Notes: generated by a model from the sequence alone, not told the origin. Counted from the stretch's first letter, positions 1 to 8,974 are shown. The stretch is DNA of 64,000 nt from DASPKM01 sp035628135 (GCA_035628135.1 DASPKM010000010.1:682001-746000); one strand, 5' to 3'. Made by a program: numbers and translations.

Positions 1-912
1 CCCGCAGCATCTACCATACTCATGATCCGGCCGGCCGCCTTTAGCTTTAATGAGCAAACCGCCGCTAATAACTTCTTTCAGTCGCAACCGAAGCTGCAGG
101 CATCGGAAATACAACAACAAGTGCTGGACGAATTCGACAATATGACGCGCTTGCTGGTTGAACAGGATATAGAAGTACTGGTAATTGAAGACACTCCCGA
201 ACCTGCCAAGCCCGATGCCATTTTTCCCAACAACTGGTTTTGCACCCTGCCTTCTGGCATTATTGCGGTGTTCCCGATGTTTGCCGCCAACCGCCGCATC
301 GAAAAGCGCGACGACATACTGCAATGGTTAACCGAAAACTTCCAAACTACCGGTGTGCAGGATTGGAGTGAATACGAAGCGGAAGGCCGTTTCCTGGAAG
401 GTACGGGCAGCATGGTGATCGATCACGATAACAAGATCATTTACGCATGCCGCTCCCAACGCACCGATACTTCCGTACTTGAAAAATTTGCCTCGGCCCA
501 CGGCTACCATGCGCTGGCCTTTAGTGCTGCTGATCAAAATGGACGACCCATATATCATACCAACGTTATGATGTGCATAGGCAATGGCTTTGCAGTAGTA
601 TGCGCCGACGCCATTGCAGACGAAACCGAACGCATAGCGGTTACCCAGTTATTGGAATCGACCGGCCATGACATCATCCGCATTTCGCTACAACAAATGC
701 ATGCTTTTGCGGGCAACATGCTGCAGCTTCAAAATATGCGCGGTGAACTTTTTATCGTGCTAAGCGCATCCGCCTGGAACAGCCTGCGGGAAGATCAGCA
801 CAACCAACTCCAATCATTCGCCCAACCCCTTGTAATTGATGTGCCCACTATCGAAAAAATAGAAGGTGGAAGCGTTCGCTGTATGATGGCGGAGATCTTT
901 TTAAAAGCTTAA
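1..912 (+). CDS. ctlX: CtlX-family citrulline-utilisation hydrolase (amidinotransferase/DDAH fold), 5'-truncated
   Basis: The reading frame is open from base 1 and the ATG at 22 has in-frame codons before it, so the true start probably lies upstream of the window; family members have a few residues before the MIRPAAFSFN segment. The protein has the pentein (guanidino-group modifying) fold. Visible signatures are PDAIFPNNWF near the N-terminus, FLEGTGSMV, the catalytic-histidine segment YHTNVMM and the C-terminal nucleophile segment GGSVRCMMAE with its cysteine. Family knowledge: these cytosolic enzymes hydrolyse C-N bonds of citrulline, arginine or methylarginine-like substrates; the exact substrate cannot be read from sequence. 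The stop codon overlaps the stop of selD on the other strand. Confidence 0.8.
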   Translation, partial: PAASTILMIRPAAFSFNEQTAANNFFQSQPKLQASEIQQQVLDEFDNMTRLLVEQDIEVLVIEDTPEPAKPDAIFPNNWFCTLPSGIIAVFPMFAANRRIEKRDDILQWLTENFQTTGVQDWSEYEAEGRFLEGTGSMVIDHDNKIIYACRSQRTDTSVLEKFASAHGYHALAFSAADQNGRPIYHTNVMMCIGNGFAVVCADAIADETERIAVTQLLESTGHDIIRISLQQMHAFAGNMLQLQNMRGELFIVLSASAWNSLREDQHNQLQSFAQPLVIDVPTIEKIEGGSVRCMMAEIFLKA

Positions 913-1985
913 TCCTTCACCAAGATCATCTTTTCCTCCTTCGCCCCGCTCACCTCGCGCTCCCCTTTTTCCCCATTTCTCAAAAACCTCCCGATAACCA
1001 CGCCATCCGCTCCTATCACCTCCCGCACTTCCTCCAATGCACTATCATCCACCGCCACCAGCAGTCCTCCGTTAGTTTGCGGATCTGGCAATAGGTTAAA
1101 TGCTTCCATTACATTAATGCCTTTATCGAACCCCACGAGTGTGCTATAACTATTCCAATTGCGATAGGTGGCATCGGGCACTATCCGTTCTTTTAGATAA
1201 TCCTTTGCGCCATCCAGCACCGGGATTTTGCCGTAATACAATTCGGCTTGCAATCCCGCTCCTTCGCACATCTCTACAAGATGTCCTAACAGTCCAAAGC
1301 CTGTTACATCGGTCATGGCATGCACACCCTTTATTTTGCCCAGCGCAGTGCCGGCCTTATTCAATGTTGTAAGTTGTTGAACAAACGCTTGCTGGTGCCC
1401 TGGCAGTAGTTTTCCTCTTTTTTGCGCTGTGGACAATATACCCGTGCCGATCGGTTTCGTCAGTAGCAGCCAGTCGCCCGGCTTTGCGGTATTATTTTTC
1501 TTTAAATTTTCCAGTGGCACCGTGCCAGTAACGGCCAGGCCGAATATGGGTTCGGTTGCATCGATGCTATGGCCGCCTGCCAGCGGAATGCCTGCAGCAC
1601 TGCAAACTGCACGGCCACCTTCCAATACCTGCTGCGCCAGTGTTGCCGGTAATTTTTCCACCGGCCAGCCCAATATGGCCAGCGCCATTATTGGCTGGCC
1701 ACCCATCGCATATACATCACTGATAGCATTGGCGGCAGCCACTCTTCCAAAGTCAAAGGCATCGTCTACAATCGGCATAAAAAAATCGGTGGTGGAAATA
1801 AGGCCTATGCCATTACCCATGTCGTACACGGCAGCATCGTCTTTGCTTTCGCTTCCTACCAGCAGTTTGGCATTGAATTGACTTGCGGAACCTTGCAAGA
1901 TTTCTTCCAGCACTTTGGGCGCAATTTTACAACCGCAACCCGCGCCATGTGAATATTGGGTAAGCAAAATACGTTCTTCGGCCAT
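909..1985 (-). CDS. selD: Selenide, water dikinase (selenophosphate synthetase)
   Basis: This cytosolic enzyme makes selenophosphate from selenide and ATP. The 358-residue length matches the family. The N-terminal catalytic loop reads SHGAGCGCK, with cysteine where some homologues carry selenocysteine, followed by the catalytic lysine. The AIRS-type ATP-binding half contains GNGIGLISTTDFFMPIVDD, and the C-terminal half has MTDVTGFGLLGH and the glycine-rich PDPQTNGGLL. It is the last gene of an operon with mnmH and an esterase; only one base separates it from the esterase stop. Since mnmH is co-transcribed and no selA/selB is visible, the product is inferred to feed tRNA selenouridine rather than selenoprotein synthesis. 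Its stop overlaps the stop of the convergent ctlX. Confidence 0.96.
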   Translation of the reverse strand: MAEERILLTQYSHGAGCGCKIAPKVLEEILQGSASQFNAKLLVGSESKDDAAVYDMGNGIGLISTTDFFMPIVDDAFDFGRVAAANAISDVYAMGGQPIMALAILGWPVEKLPATLAQQVLEGGRAVCSAAGIPLAGGHSIDATEPIFGLAVTGTVPLENLKKNNTAKPGDWLLLTKPIGTGILSTAQKRGKLLPGHQQAFVQQLTTLNKAGTALGKIKGVHAMTDVTGFGLLGHLVEMCEGAGLQAELYYGKIPVLDGAKDYLKERIVPDATYRNWNSYSTLVGFDKGINVMEAFNLLPDPQTNGGLLVAVDDSALEEVREVIGADGVVIGRFLRNGEKGEREVSGAKEEKMILVKD

Positions 1986-1986
1986 G

Positions 1987-2778
1987 CTAATTGTTTATAG
2001 ATTTAAATATATGGTCTACCGCCGGTTTGATAATGGAAAAATGATTCGCATTCCTGATCTCTGTGAAGTGCACGCTTAATCCTTCATACTTTCTCGACTT
2101 GAGCGTATTGTAATAGTTGATTGTGGATGACAGCACTTTATTGAAGACTTCCATCGAGCCTGCGTATAAAAATAGCTTGCCGCTCAGCTTTTTTACTTTG
2201 GCGAAATATTGTTGCTCGATCTTTCCGAGCTCATAATAATTCGCCCATATCGAGGGGCTGATGGCAAAATATTTTTCAAACAGCTTTTCGGTTTGCAACG
2301 CTGCGTACAGGCTGAACAAACCACTGAAGCTATGCCCGATAAATGCCCTGTCGAGTTGGTTGGTTATTTTTGAATTGATCAAAGGAAACAGCTCATCCTT
2401 CAGGAACAGGTAAAAATTGAGCGACTTCCCGAATTCCTCATCCTTGTGGCCTCCCGCATCGGCCGGAATAAAATCCCTACGGCGTTTCATATGCCAATCG
2501 CCGCTGTGCGCAATGGCTACAATTACACAGTTGGTGGGCACCGCGGCCTTCCAGTTTTTATTGGTGCCCAGTATATAATGTCCCAAAGTCAGCGATCCAT
2601 CTGCAACAAATACCACGTGCTGCTTCAATGAAGGATGATGATATTTAATAGTGATGATGTATTTATCGCCGGTATGCTTTGAATCCACGGAAAATTCTAA
2701 AGATGGCTGCGCGGGCAACAAGGCCGGTAGCAGCAATGCCATCAACAATCCGGGTAAGTAACGCAGTACAGCATTCAT
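1987..2778 (-). CDS. Secreted esterase-like alpha/beta hydrolase (PF00756 type) within the selenium operon
   Basis: The 263-residue protein starts with a Sec signal peptide (hydrophobic residues about 5-22, ending ALLPAQ). The rest resembles enterochelin-esterase / esterase-D-like alpha/beta hydrolases: a VVFVADGSLTLG strand, a long insertion with the sequence DWHMKRRRDFIP, the nucleophile elbow FIGHSFSGLFSLYAAL with its serine, and a late histidine in NANHFSII. The substrate is unknown. Its ATG overlaps the TGA of mnmH (ATGA) and its stop is one base from the selD start, so all three should be translated from one mRNA. A periplasmic or surface hydrolase between two cytosolic selenium enzymes is unexpected; a role in selenium metabolism is only a contextual guess. 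Confidence 0.75.
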   Translation of the reverse strand: MNAVLRYLPGLLMALLLPALLPAQPSLEFSVDSKHTGDKYIITIKYHHPSLKQHVVFVADGSLTLGHYILGTNKNWKAAVPTNCVIVAIAHSGDWHMKRRRDFIPADAGGHKDEEFGKSLNFYLFLKDELFPLINSKITNQLDRAFIGHSFSGLFSLYAALQTEKLFEKYFAISPSIWANYYELGKIEQQYFAKVKKLSGKLFLYAGSMEVFNKVLSSTINYYNTLKSRKYEGLSVHFTEIRNANHFSIIKPAVDHIFKSINN

Positions 2779-3941
2779 TCAACAGAAATTGATTGCGTTT
2801 TTTTCAATACATCCATTGCATTGCCGGCGGCTTGTATGCCGCTGCATGGTATTTTCGACAACAGGCTTGCAAGGTTATTGCGGTTGTTAAGCGCTTTTTG
2901 ATAATACTTGTCGTAATAGCTCAGCAATATGCGAAAGCATTCCCGCACGTTTTCTTCGGTCAAATATTGAACGGCTGTTTTGGTTTCCAGGCCTCCCAAT
3001 CTTTTTTGTAACCGTGCAATGGCCTCCAGTACTTTTTGCTTGTCCAGCGCACCATATTCGGCCACAATATGTTCCAGCCTTGCCTTGAATGGTATATCGA
3101 GAAAATAAATGGGCGAGCTGCGCATCGTGCTCCATAATGGTTGCGGAATGTTCACGGTGCCTATGCGCTGGCTTTCATCTTCAAGCCATATTGGTTTATC
3201 TGAGCTTTGGGCTGCAAGCCATGCGCCCTGCAACGCAAGTGCCAGCTTGTTCTCGAACATCTCCTGCGTTGGCTGAGCGGGCAGCCCGATATTTCCGAAT
3301 GCAGATCCTTTATGGCCTGCCAATGCTTCCAGGTCGATGGTAACTTCCTGCATGCGCCTCAATTCCGCCAGCACTTCTGTTTTACCGGAACCTGTAAAGC
3401 CTCCGAGTATATTCAATCGATAAGGTTCTGTAAACTGTTTCAGCACCCAATTCCTGAATGCCTTATAACCCCCGATGAGCGTGTACACTTTAAACCCATA
3501 CAGGTCCAGCAGCCAGGCAACCCCCGCGCTGCGCATGCCGCCGCGCCAGCAATGAACAAGCACTGTTGCAGGTACGGGCATTGCTTGCCGGGATTTTCCT
3601 TCGCTATCGGCATCATGTCCAACTTTTGCAAAGTCGTCTTCCTGGCGCTTCCGCCGCGTGGTAGCTTTCCCCGGCCAGTCCTCCATGATTTTTTCAACTG
3701 CCTCTACCATTGCGCGCATCTTAGGCCCAAAAAAATCCAGCCCGATCTTTATGGCCGCTTTCCTGCTTTGTTGCTTATACGCGGTACCGACGATTTTCCG
3801 CTCCTCGTCCGTAAACAAGGGCAGGCTTACGGCGCCGGGAATGTGCGCATGATTGTATTCAGATGGGGAACGCACGTCCAGGACGGGAAAATTTTCCGCC
3901 AATTCCAGGAACCGCCCGATATGTATTTTCTCAATTCCCAT
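2775..3941 (-). CDS. mnmH: tRNA 2-selenouridine(34) synthase MnmH (SelU/YbbB)
   Basis: The enzyme converts 2-thiouridine at tRNA position 34 to 2-selenouridine, using selenophosphate. I chose the ATG at 3941 (MGIEKIHIGRFLE), which directly precedes the rhodanese domain; the frame stays open further upstream to 4043 but that extension does not look like the family. The N-terminal rhodanese domain has LDVRSPSEYNHAHIPGAV and the active-site segment VHCWRGGMRS (Cys131). The C-terminal domain has a P-loop GGFTGSGKTE (about residues 180-189) and the family segment GSAFGNIG. A charged stretch at about residues 91-122 lies just before the active-site strand and looks like an insertion relative to E. 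coli YbbB. First gene of the operon with the esterase and selD. Confidence 0.94.
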   Translation of the reverse strand: MGIEKIHIGRFLELAENFPVLDVRSPSEYNHAHIPGAVSLPLFTDEERKIVGTAYKQQSRKAAIKIGLDFFGPKMRAMVEAVEKIMEDWPGKATTRRKRQEDDFAKVGHDADSEGKSRQAMPVPATVLVHCWRGGMRSAGVAWLLDLYGFKVYTLIGGYKAFRNWVLKQFTEPYRLNILGGFTGSGKTEVLAELRRMQEVTIDLEALAGHKGSAFGNIGLPAQPTQEMFENKLALALQGAWLAAQSSDKPIWLEDESQRIGTVNIPQPLWSTMRSSPIYFLDIPFKARLEHIVAEYGALDKQKVLEAIARLQKRLGGLETKTAVQYLTEENVRECFRILLSYYDKYYQKALNNRNNLASLLSKIPCSGIQAAGNAMDVLKKTQSISVE

Positions 3942-4015
3942 GGGAATACTAAAGCTTTGCAAATTAATCCAAAGCGGCAGGAAAATTGCCTGATCTTTAC
4001 CTGAAAGCATGTCCC

Positions 4016-4669
4016 ATGAAGAATTTTTGCATATCCATAGCATGTATCGCCTTGCTCATGGCCTGTAATTCCGGTAGCGACCAGCAGGCAGATGCGGACA
4101 CTACGGCCACTACCACTCCTGAATCAGACACGGTAATAACGTATTCGCCGGTTGATACGTCCACGGAATTCATCACCGTGTTTTCCAGCAACCTTCAACC
4201 CTGGCTGGAGCGCACTACCCGCCAATCTACCTTGCGGTTGGATAATTTTCAATATGCAGACAATTGGGTAGAAGATTCACTGATCATTTCACCGGCCAAT
4301 CTTACGCCCGATTTTTATAAAACGTATAAGGCGGTGCTGGTGTATTCGCCCGATAGTTCCAAATTGCTCGACCTGGGCAGTTATGGAGCGATGGTATCCA
4401 AAGACAATACCGGCAAAACACACATGGTGCAGGGTGAGCCCGATGCCGAGATCGCGGTGCTCGACAGGCTTACACGTAAAAGAAGAAGGATATTTTTCTT
4501 CGGGCCCGGCACCAGCATCGAACAAGGTTTTTGGATGAATGATTCCACGATAGTACTGGCGGGTAAAACCGAAGACCAGAACGCCAATGCCGTAAAGCCC
4601 ATGATCTGGACCGTGCGCATGGATGACAACAGCAATTTTTATACGCGCTACGAGCCCAAACAGCAATAA
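4016..4669 (+). CDS. Lipoprotein of unknown function
   Basis: Translation from the ATG at 4016 gives 217 residues beginning MKNFCISIACIALLMAC, a lipoprotein signal with the lipobox LMAC, followed by an Asp/Thr-rich linker (about residues 20-40) typical of surface or periplasmic lipoproteins. An upstream in-frame ATG at 3986 would destroy the signal peptide and is rejected. The mature part is beta-rich with many Asp and Trp residues; I recognise no catalytic motif. It diverges from mnmH with 74 bases between starts, and its stop is directly followed by the stop of the next, convergent gene. The function is not known. Confidence 0.75.
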   Translation: MKNFCISIACIALLMACNSGSDQQADADTTATTTPESDTVITYSPVDTSTEFITVFSSNLQPWLERTTRQSTLRLDNFQYADNWVEDSLIISPANLTPDFYKTYKAVLVYSPDSSKLLDLGSYGAMVSKDNTGKTHMVQGEPDAEIAVLDRLTRKRRRIFFFGPGTSIEQGFWMNDSTIVLAGKTEDQNANAVKPMIWTVRMDDNSNFYTRYEPKQQ

Positions 4670-5341
4670 TCAAAAGAGCTGGTACGATAGCTTGGCGGTT
4701 ATTTCTACGTGAATGCCGACGTAGGTGCCTATTCTGTCTTTACGTTCCCACATCGATCCGACAAAATTCTGCGTTTGATTGAGGCTGGTGGCATTCAATT
4801 TAAGGTCTACCAGCCTGGGCCCGAACCCAAATGATCCATCGATATTCCATTTTTCAGATAAGGGAAAGATCCTGCCCGCCTTGAAAATGAATCCAAAAAT
4901 ATTTCTATTAAGCTCAGCATAGCGGTACTGATAATCCCTTCCATCCTGTCCTCTCACAACACCATCGTATTTGCTTTGCCTTCTATTGGTAAAGAACAAT
5001 TGCGGGCCGACATAAAAGAAACGATCGGCCGGGTAAAAGCGCAACTCGCCTTTAACCTTGTAGTACCGGTAATAAGTGGAGTCCGTAACCTGGCTATGGT
5101 TGTGGCCAATGACGGGTATGCCGAATAATACTTCAGTAGAAAGCCTTCTGCTGATCTTATATTCAATGCCTGGTTGCAAGGTTGGCGTTAACGGGTCCAA
5201 CATGCTGGCGATGTTTAGTTTGGCAAACCAGGCGCCCTGGTAATAGCGCGTAGTAATTTGTTGGTCGATCGGCGAACGCTTTTGTGCCGCCGCGGTTTGT
5301 TGCAATAGCAACGCAACCAGGAATAGGTATAGGGTTCGCAT
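4670..5341 (-). CDS. Secreted, probably outer-membrane beta-barrel-like protein of unknown function
   Basis: The ATG at 5341 gives 223 residues with a clean Sec signal peptide (MRTLYLFLVALLLQQTAAAQ); a start further upstream at 5386 would add a region that does not fit a signal peptide. The mature protein alternates polar and aromatic residues (KGELRFYPADRFFYVGPQLF, FIFKAGRIFP, FGFGPRLVDL) in a pattern of amphipathic strands, and ends in a hydrophobic/aromatic tail (SYQLF), consistent with a small outer-membrane barrel. No enzyme motif is seen. It abuts the upstream lipoprotein tail to tail, leaving no space for a separate terminator. Confidence 0.7.
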   Translation of the reverse strand: MRTLYLFLVALLLQQTAAAQKRSPIDQQITTRYYQGAWFAKLNIASMLDPLTPTLQPGIEYKISRRLSTEVLFGIPVIGHNHSQVTDSTYYRYYKVKGELRFYPADRFFYVGPQLFFTNRRQSKYDGVVRGQDGRDYQYRYAELNRNIFGFIFKAGRIFPLSEKWNIDGSFGFGPRLVDLKLNATSLNQTQNFVGSMWERKDRIGTYVGIHVEITAKLSYQLF

Positions 5342-5424
5342 ACAGTATAAGATTAGCAGTCCTGTTATTCTGCTGCATACGGCCAAAAACGCCTGATCGT
5401 TGGGGAATATTTATCGTATGCCGG

Positions 5425-5461
5425 TAAATAAAGCGCCCCGGCGGGGATACCTGCCGGGGCG
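5425..5461 (-). terminator. Intrinsic terminator downstream of rho
   Basis: A perfect 9-bp GC stem (5434-5442 paired with 5453-5461, CGCCCCGGC/GCCGGGGCG) encloses a 10-nt loop. Read on the minus strand it is followed by CTTTATTTA. It begins 22 bases after the rho stop codon, so rho itself appears to end at a Rho-independent site. Confidence 0.8.
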
Positions 5462-5482
5462 TTGTTATTATAAGTGATTTTA

Positions 5483-7144
5483 TTATCCGTTCATGCTGGC
5501 GAGGAATTCGTAATTGTCCTTGGTGCCGCGCATGCGCTTCAGCAATTCGTTCATGGATTCTTCGGTATTCATATCGGCCATGTAATTGCGCAGCAGGTAA
5601 ATGCGGCTGAGCATGTCTTTTTCCAGCAGCAGGTCGTCGCGGCGGGTAGACGATGCAACAGGATCGATGGCGGGGAATATGCGTTTGTTGGCCAGCCTGC
5701 GGTCGAGCTGCAATTCCATGTTACCGGTACCCTTGAATTCCTCAAAGATCACCTCGTCCATTTTTGAGCCAGTTTCAATCAATGCTGTTGCCAGGATGGT
5801 GAGCGATCCGCCGTTTTCAATTTTGCGGGCCGCGCCAAAGAATTGTTTCGGCTTTTGCATGGCGTTGGCTTCCACACCACCGCTCAATACCTTGCCGCTT
5901 GCAGGGGCTACGGTATTATGGGCGCGGGCGAGCCTGGTAATGGAATCCAGCAATATCATTACGTCGTGGCCGCACTCTACCAGGCGCTTGGCCTTTTGCA
6001 GGGCTATGGCTGATACTTTTACGTGCTTTTCTGCCGGCTCGTCGAAGGTAGAGGCAATCACTTCTGCGCGTACACTGCGTTCCATATCGGTTACTTCTTC
6101 AGGCCTTTCGTCTATCAGCACCACCATCAGGTATACTTCCGGGTGGTTGGCGGCAATGGCATTGGCCACTTCTTTCAGCAGCACCGTTTTACCTACCTTG
6201 GGTTGCGCCACTATCAGTCCGCGTTGTCCCTTACCGATAGGCGTAAACATATCCATGATGCGGGTAGAATAGTTATCCGACGTAGTAAAAAGTCTCAGCT
6301 TCTCGAAAGGGAAAAGCGGGGTAAGGTAGTCGAATGGCACGCGGTCGCGCACTTCTTCCGGCGATTTACCATTGATGGTTTCCACTTTCAGCAGCGCGAA
6401 ATATTTTTCACCCTCTTTGGGAGGGCGCACTGCCCCGTACACTGTATCACCGGTTTTTAATCCGAATAATTTTATTTGTGATGGAGAAACATATACATCG
6501 TCTGGGGATGACAGATAGTTATAGTCGCTGCTGCGCAGGAAGCCATATCCATCGGGCATCATTTCCAGTACGCCTTCTGCCAGTATTACTCCATCGAATT
6601 CTATATTGAATACTTCGTTCCTGCGTTGAGGATATGATTTCGGTGATTCAACGGGCGCTGTTTCGGGCGCAACAGGTAATTCCTGCATGACGTTGCCTTC
6701 CTGTTCAATAGGAATGTCGAGGTCGTCTTCCATAGGCAGGTCCAATGAGGGCTGGGGCTTTTCGGGCTGTGCTTCGCTGTCACTTTTCTTCCTGCCTCTT
6801 TTTACGGGAGCTTTCTCCGGTGCTTTTTCAGCGTGCTTTTTTACGTCTTTTTTGGGTTCACGCTCCCGGGGTTCGCGTTTAAAGCGGCTTTCTTCCTGGC
6901 CATTGCTTTCTACAACGGCCTCTTCGGTAGAGTTGGCAGTGGAGGTTTTCACTATCCGCTTGCGACGGCCTTTGTCTTCCCCCGCGGGACTTTTAACTGA
7001 ACTGGCAAGCACGGCCTGGCTATCCAGGATTTTATAAATGAGCGCCTGTTTGTCTAGTTTTTTTGCGTTGGGGATTTTTAACTGCTCTGCAATGTCCAGC
7101 AGTTCAGGAACGAGCATGTCGTTCAGTTGCAGAATATCGTACAT
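5483..7144 (-). CDS. rho: Transcription termination factor Rho with extended N-terminal region
   Basis: The hexameric RNA helicase terminates transcription at Rho-dependent sites. The 553 residues exceed the 419 of E. coli Rho because of a charged, low-complexity stretch at about residues 50-175 (Lys/Arg/Glu/Pro rich) between the N-terminal helical Rho_N domain (residues 1-45) and the cold-shock RNA-binding domain (about 185-262, with MMPDGYGFLRS and SPDDVYVSPSQI). The ATPase core has the Walker A segment AQPKVGKTVL (about 313-322), VVLIDERPEEVTDM, Walker B VMILLDSITRLARA and the Q/R-loop region KPKQFFGAARKIE. Long linkers of this kind are known in Bacteroidota Rho. It diverges from asnS. Confidence 0.97.
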   Translation of the reverse strand: MYDILQLNDMLVPELLDIAEQLKIPNAKKLDKQALIYKILDSQAVLASSVKSPAGEDKGRRKRIVKTSTANSTEEAVVESNGQEESRFKREPREREPKKDVKKHAEKAPEKAPVKRGRKKSDSEAQPEKPQPSLDLPMEDDLDIPIEQEGNVMQELPVAPETAPVESPKSYPQRRNEVFNIEFDGVILAEGVLEMMPDGYGFLRSSDYNYLSSPDDVYVSPSQIKLFGLKTGDTVYGAVRPPKEGEKYFALLKVETINGKSPEEVRDRVPFDYLTPLFPFEKLRLFTTSDNYSTRIMDMFTPIGKGQRGLIVAQPKVGKTVLLKEVANAIAANHPEVYLMVVLIDERPEEVTDMERSVRAEVIASTFDEPAEKHVKVSAIALQKAKRLVECGHDVMILLDSITRLARAHNTVAPASGKVLSGGVEANAMQKPKQFFGAARKIENGGSLTILATALIETGSKMDEVIFEEFKGTGNMELQLDRRLANKRIFPAIDPVASSTRRDDLLLEKDMLSRIYLLRNYMADMNTEESMNELLKRMRGTKDNYEFLASMNG

Positions 7145-7504
7145 ACAAATGCTTGTGAGTTAAACATCATTTCAAAAGAAACGGTCTGGGAAACTTGAAA
7201 TAAAAATTTTTTGATTGATTTTGTGACGGAATTCCCTGAAAGTAAACCTGATGAGCTAAGAAGGGATTGACTTATCAGCCTTTTCCACAGGCAATGTTAC
7301 GGCAAAATGCCTGAAAACAAAAAAATAATTTGTGAAAGTACGTAGAAGTTCTTATTGCTAATCGGTTGTGCCTGTGATTTATAGGGTCTCATGGACCAGT
7401 ATTTTTATTACCTCCTGCGCAAGGGCAGGCCAGCTCCAAAGCAAAACGCTGTCCCCGGTATCGGCCTGCGCACCTGGCCCTCCCCGTAACTCCCGCGGTT
7501 CTTT
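7145..7504. other. Divergent intergenic region between rho and asnS
   Basis: About 390 bases separate the two starts. No convincing gene is present. I can see a DnaA-box-like TTTTCCACA (7281-7289) and a 7-bp inverted repeat GCAGGCC/GGCCTGC (7425-7431 and 7463-7469) with a 31-nt loop in the asnS leader side. The rho leader is long and AT-rich near the gene. Long leaders upstream of rho are associated with autoregulation in other bacteria; here that is only a possibility. Confidence 0.4.
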
Positions 7505-7512
7505 TATCTTTG
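7505..7512 (+). promoter_or_regulatory. Bacteroidota -7 box for asnS
   Basis: TATCTTTG is an exact match to TAnnTTTG, ending 22 bases before the asnS ATG. I do not see a clear TTG -33 element at the usual distance, so the promoter call rests on the -7 box and its position. Confidence 0.55.
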
Positions 7513-7534
7513 CCGCTCTGAAAAACAGAACCGC

Positions 7535-8974
7535 ATGTTTAACAAACGGACCAGGATAAAGCATTTGCTGGCAACAGAACCGGCAAACCAGGAAGTGATA
7601 GTAATGGGATGGGTACGTACTTTCAGGAACAACCAGTTCATTGCGCTCAACGATGGATCGACCAATACCAACCTGCAGGTAGTAGTGCCGCTGGGCCTGT
7701 ACGACGATGAATTTTTGAAAAGAATTACCACCGGCGCTTCACTTAAAATAACCGGCCAGGTGGTTCCGTCCATTGGAAAAGGCCAGAAACTAGAAGTAAA
7801 GGCCACCGAAGTAACCATTCTGGGAGACAGCGATGCGGAAAAATTCCCTCTGCAACCCAAAAAACACAGCCTGGAATTCCTGCGCGAAATAGCGCACCTG
7901 CGCTTTCGCACCAATACGTTTGGCTCGGTATTCCGCGTGCGCCATGCGCTTGCTTTTGCAGTGCATAAATTCTTTCACGAAAAAGGGTTCGTATACCTGC
8001 ACACGCCGATTATTACGGCAAGCGATGCAGAAGGCGCGGGTGAAATGTTCAGGGTTACCACCTTGCCCTTCGACAACCCGCCGCGCAATCCCGACGGCAG
8101 CATCAACTTTAAAGAAGATTTTTTCGGCCGCGCCACCAACCTCACCGTTAGCGGACAGTTAGAAGGTGAGCTGGGCGCCATGGGTTTTGCTGAGATCTAC
8201 ACTTTTGGTCCAACCTTCCGCGCGGAAAACAGCAATACCGCACGCCACCTGGCAGAGTTCTGGATGATAGAGCCCGAAATGGCTTTTTATGACCTGGAAG
8301 ACAACGCCAACCTTGCAGAAGCATTCATCCAGTACATTATCCGCTACGCAATGGAAAACAATGCGGACGACCTGGAATTTCTGGCGCAGCGCCTGGCCGA
8401 TGAAGAAAAACAAAAGCCTCAGCACGAAAGAAGCGAAATGGGGTTGATGGAGAAATTGCAATTTGTAGTGAACAACCAATTCGAACGGCTTACTTATACC
8501 GAGGCCATCGACATATTGAAAGAAAGCAACCACAATAAGAAGAAAAAATTTCAATACCTCGTCGACAAATGGGGCATCGACCTGCAAAGCGAACACGAAC
8601 GTTACCTGGTAGAAAAGCATTTTAAAAAGCCTGTGATACTTACAGATTATCCAAAAGAGATCAAGGCATTTTACATGCGCCAGAACGACGATGGCAAAAC
8701 CGTTGCAGCCATGGACATTCTTGCTCCCGGCATTGGGGAAATAGTAGGAGGCTCACAGCGCGAGGAACGTCAGGACAAACTGGAACAGCGCATGAGGGAA
8801 ATGCATGTGCCTATCGAAGAATTATGGTGGTACCTCGATACCCGCCGCTTTGGTACGGTGCCGCATGCAGGCTTTGGGCTTGGGTTTGAAAGAATGGTGC
8901 AGTTTGTAACGGGCATGACCAACATCCGCGACGTAATTGCATTTCCAAGAACGCCCAAGAACGCGGAGTTTTAA
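7535..8974 (+). CDS. asnS: Asparagine--tRNA ligase
   Basis: A class II aminoacyl-tRNA synthetase that charges tRNA-Asn. The 479-residue protein has the N-terminal OB-fold anticodon-binding domain (about residues 15-110, GWVRTFRNNQFIALNDGS), then the catalytic core with motif 2 (TFRAENSNTARHLAEFWM) and motif 3 (GFGLGFERMVQFV). The segment ARHLAEFWMIEPEMAF and the C-terminus ending RTPKNAEF are typical of AsnRS and separate it from AspRS. A TATCTTTG box lies 22 bases upstream. Monocistronic as far as can be seen. Confidence 0.97.
   Translation: MFNKRTRIKHLLATEPANQEVIVMGWVRTFRNNQFIALNDGSTNTNLQVVVPLGLYDDEFLKRITTGASLKITGQVVPSIGKGQKLEVKATEVTILGDSDAEKFPLQPKKHSLEFLREIAHLRFRTNTFGSVFRVRHALAFAVHKFFHEKGFVYLHTPIITASDAEGAGEMFRVTTLPFDNPPRNPDGSINFKEDFFGRATNLTVSGQLEGELGAMGFAEIYTFGPTFRAENSNTARHLAEFWMIEPEMAFYDLEDNANLAEAFIQYIIRYAMENNADDLEFLAQRLADEEKQKPQHERSEMGLMEKLQFVVNNQFERLTYTEAIDILKESNHNKKKKFQYLVDKWGIDLQSEHERYLVEKHFKKPVILTDYPKEIKAFYMRQNDDGKTVAAMDILAPGIGEIVGGSQREERQDKLEQRMREMHVPIEELWWYLDTRRFGTVPHAGFGLGFERMVQFVTGMTNIRDVIAFPRTPKNAEF

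Noticed and set aside
909..1985. SelD as a selenoprotein
   Set aside because: The catalytic position is cysteine (GAGCGCK), there is no in-frame TGA and no need for a SECIS element.
3207..4004. Long plus-strand open frame (about 265 codons) opposite mnmH
   Set aside because: It lies entirely antisense to mnmH plus its upstream gap, has no signal, domain or start context, and mnmH has full family motifs.
5601..6272. Long plus-strand open frame opposite rho
   Set aside because: Serine/threonine-rich antisense translation of the conserved Rho ATPase core; no independent features.
7368..7559. Small frames in the rho-asnS gap
   Set aside because: No conserved features, poor start context, and the plus-strand frame overlaps the asnS promoter box and start.
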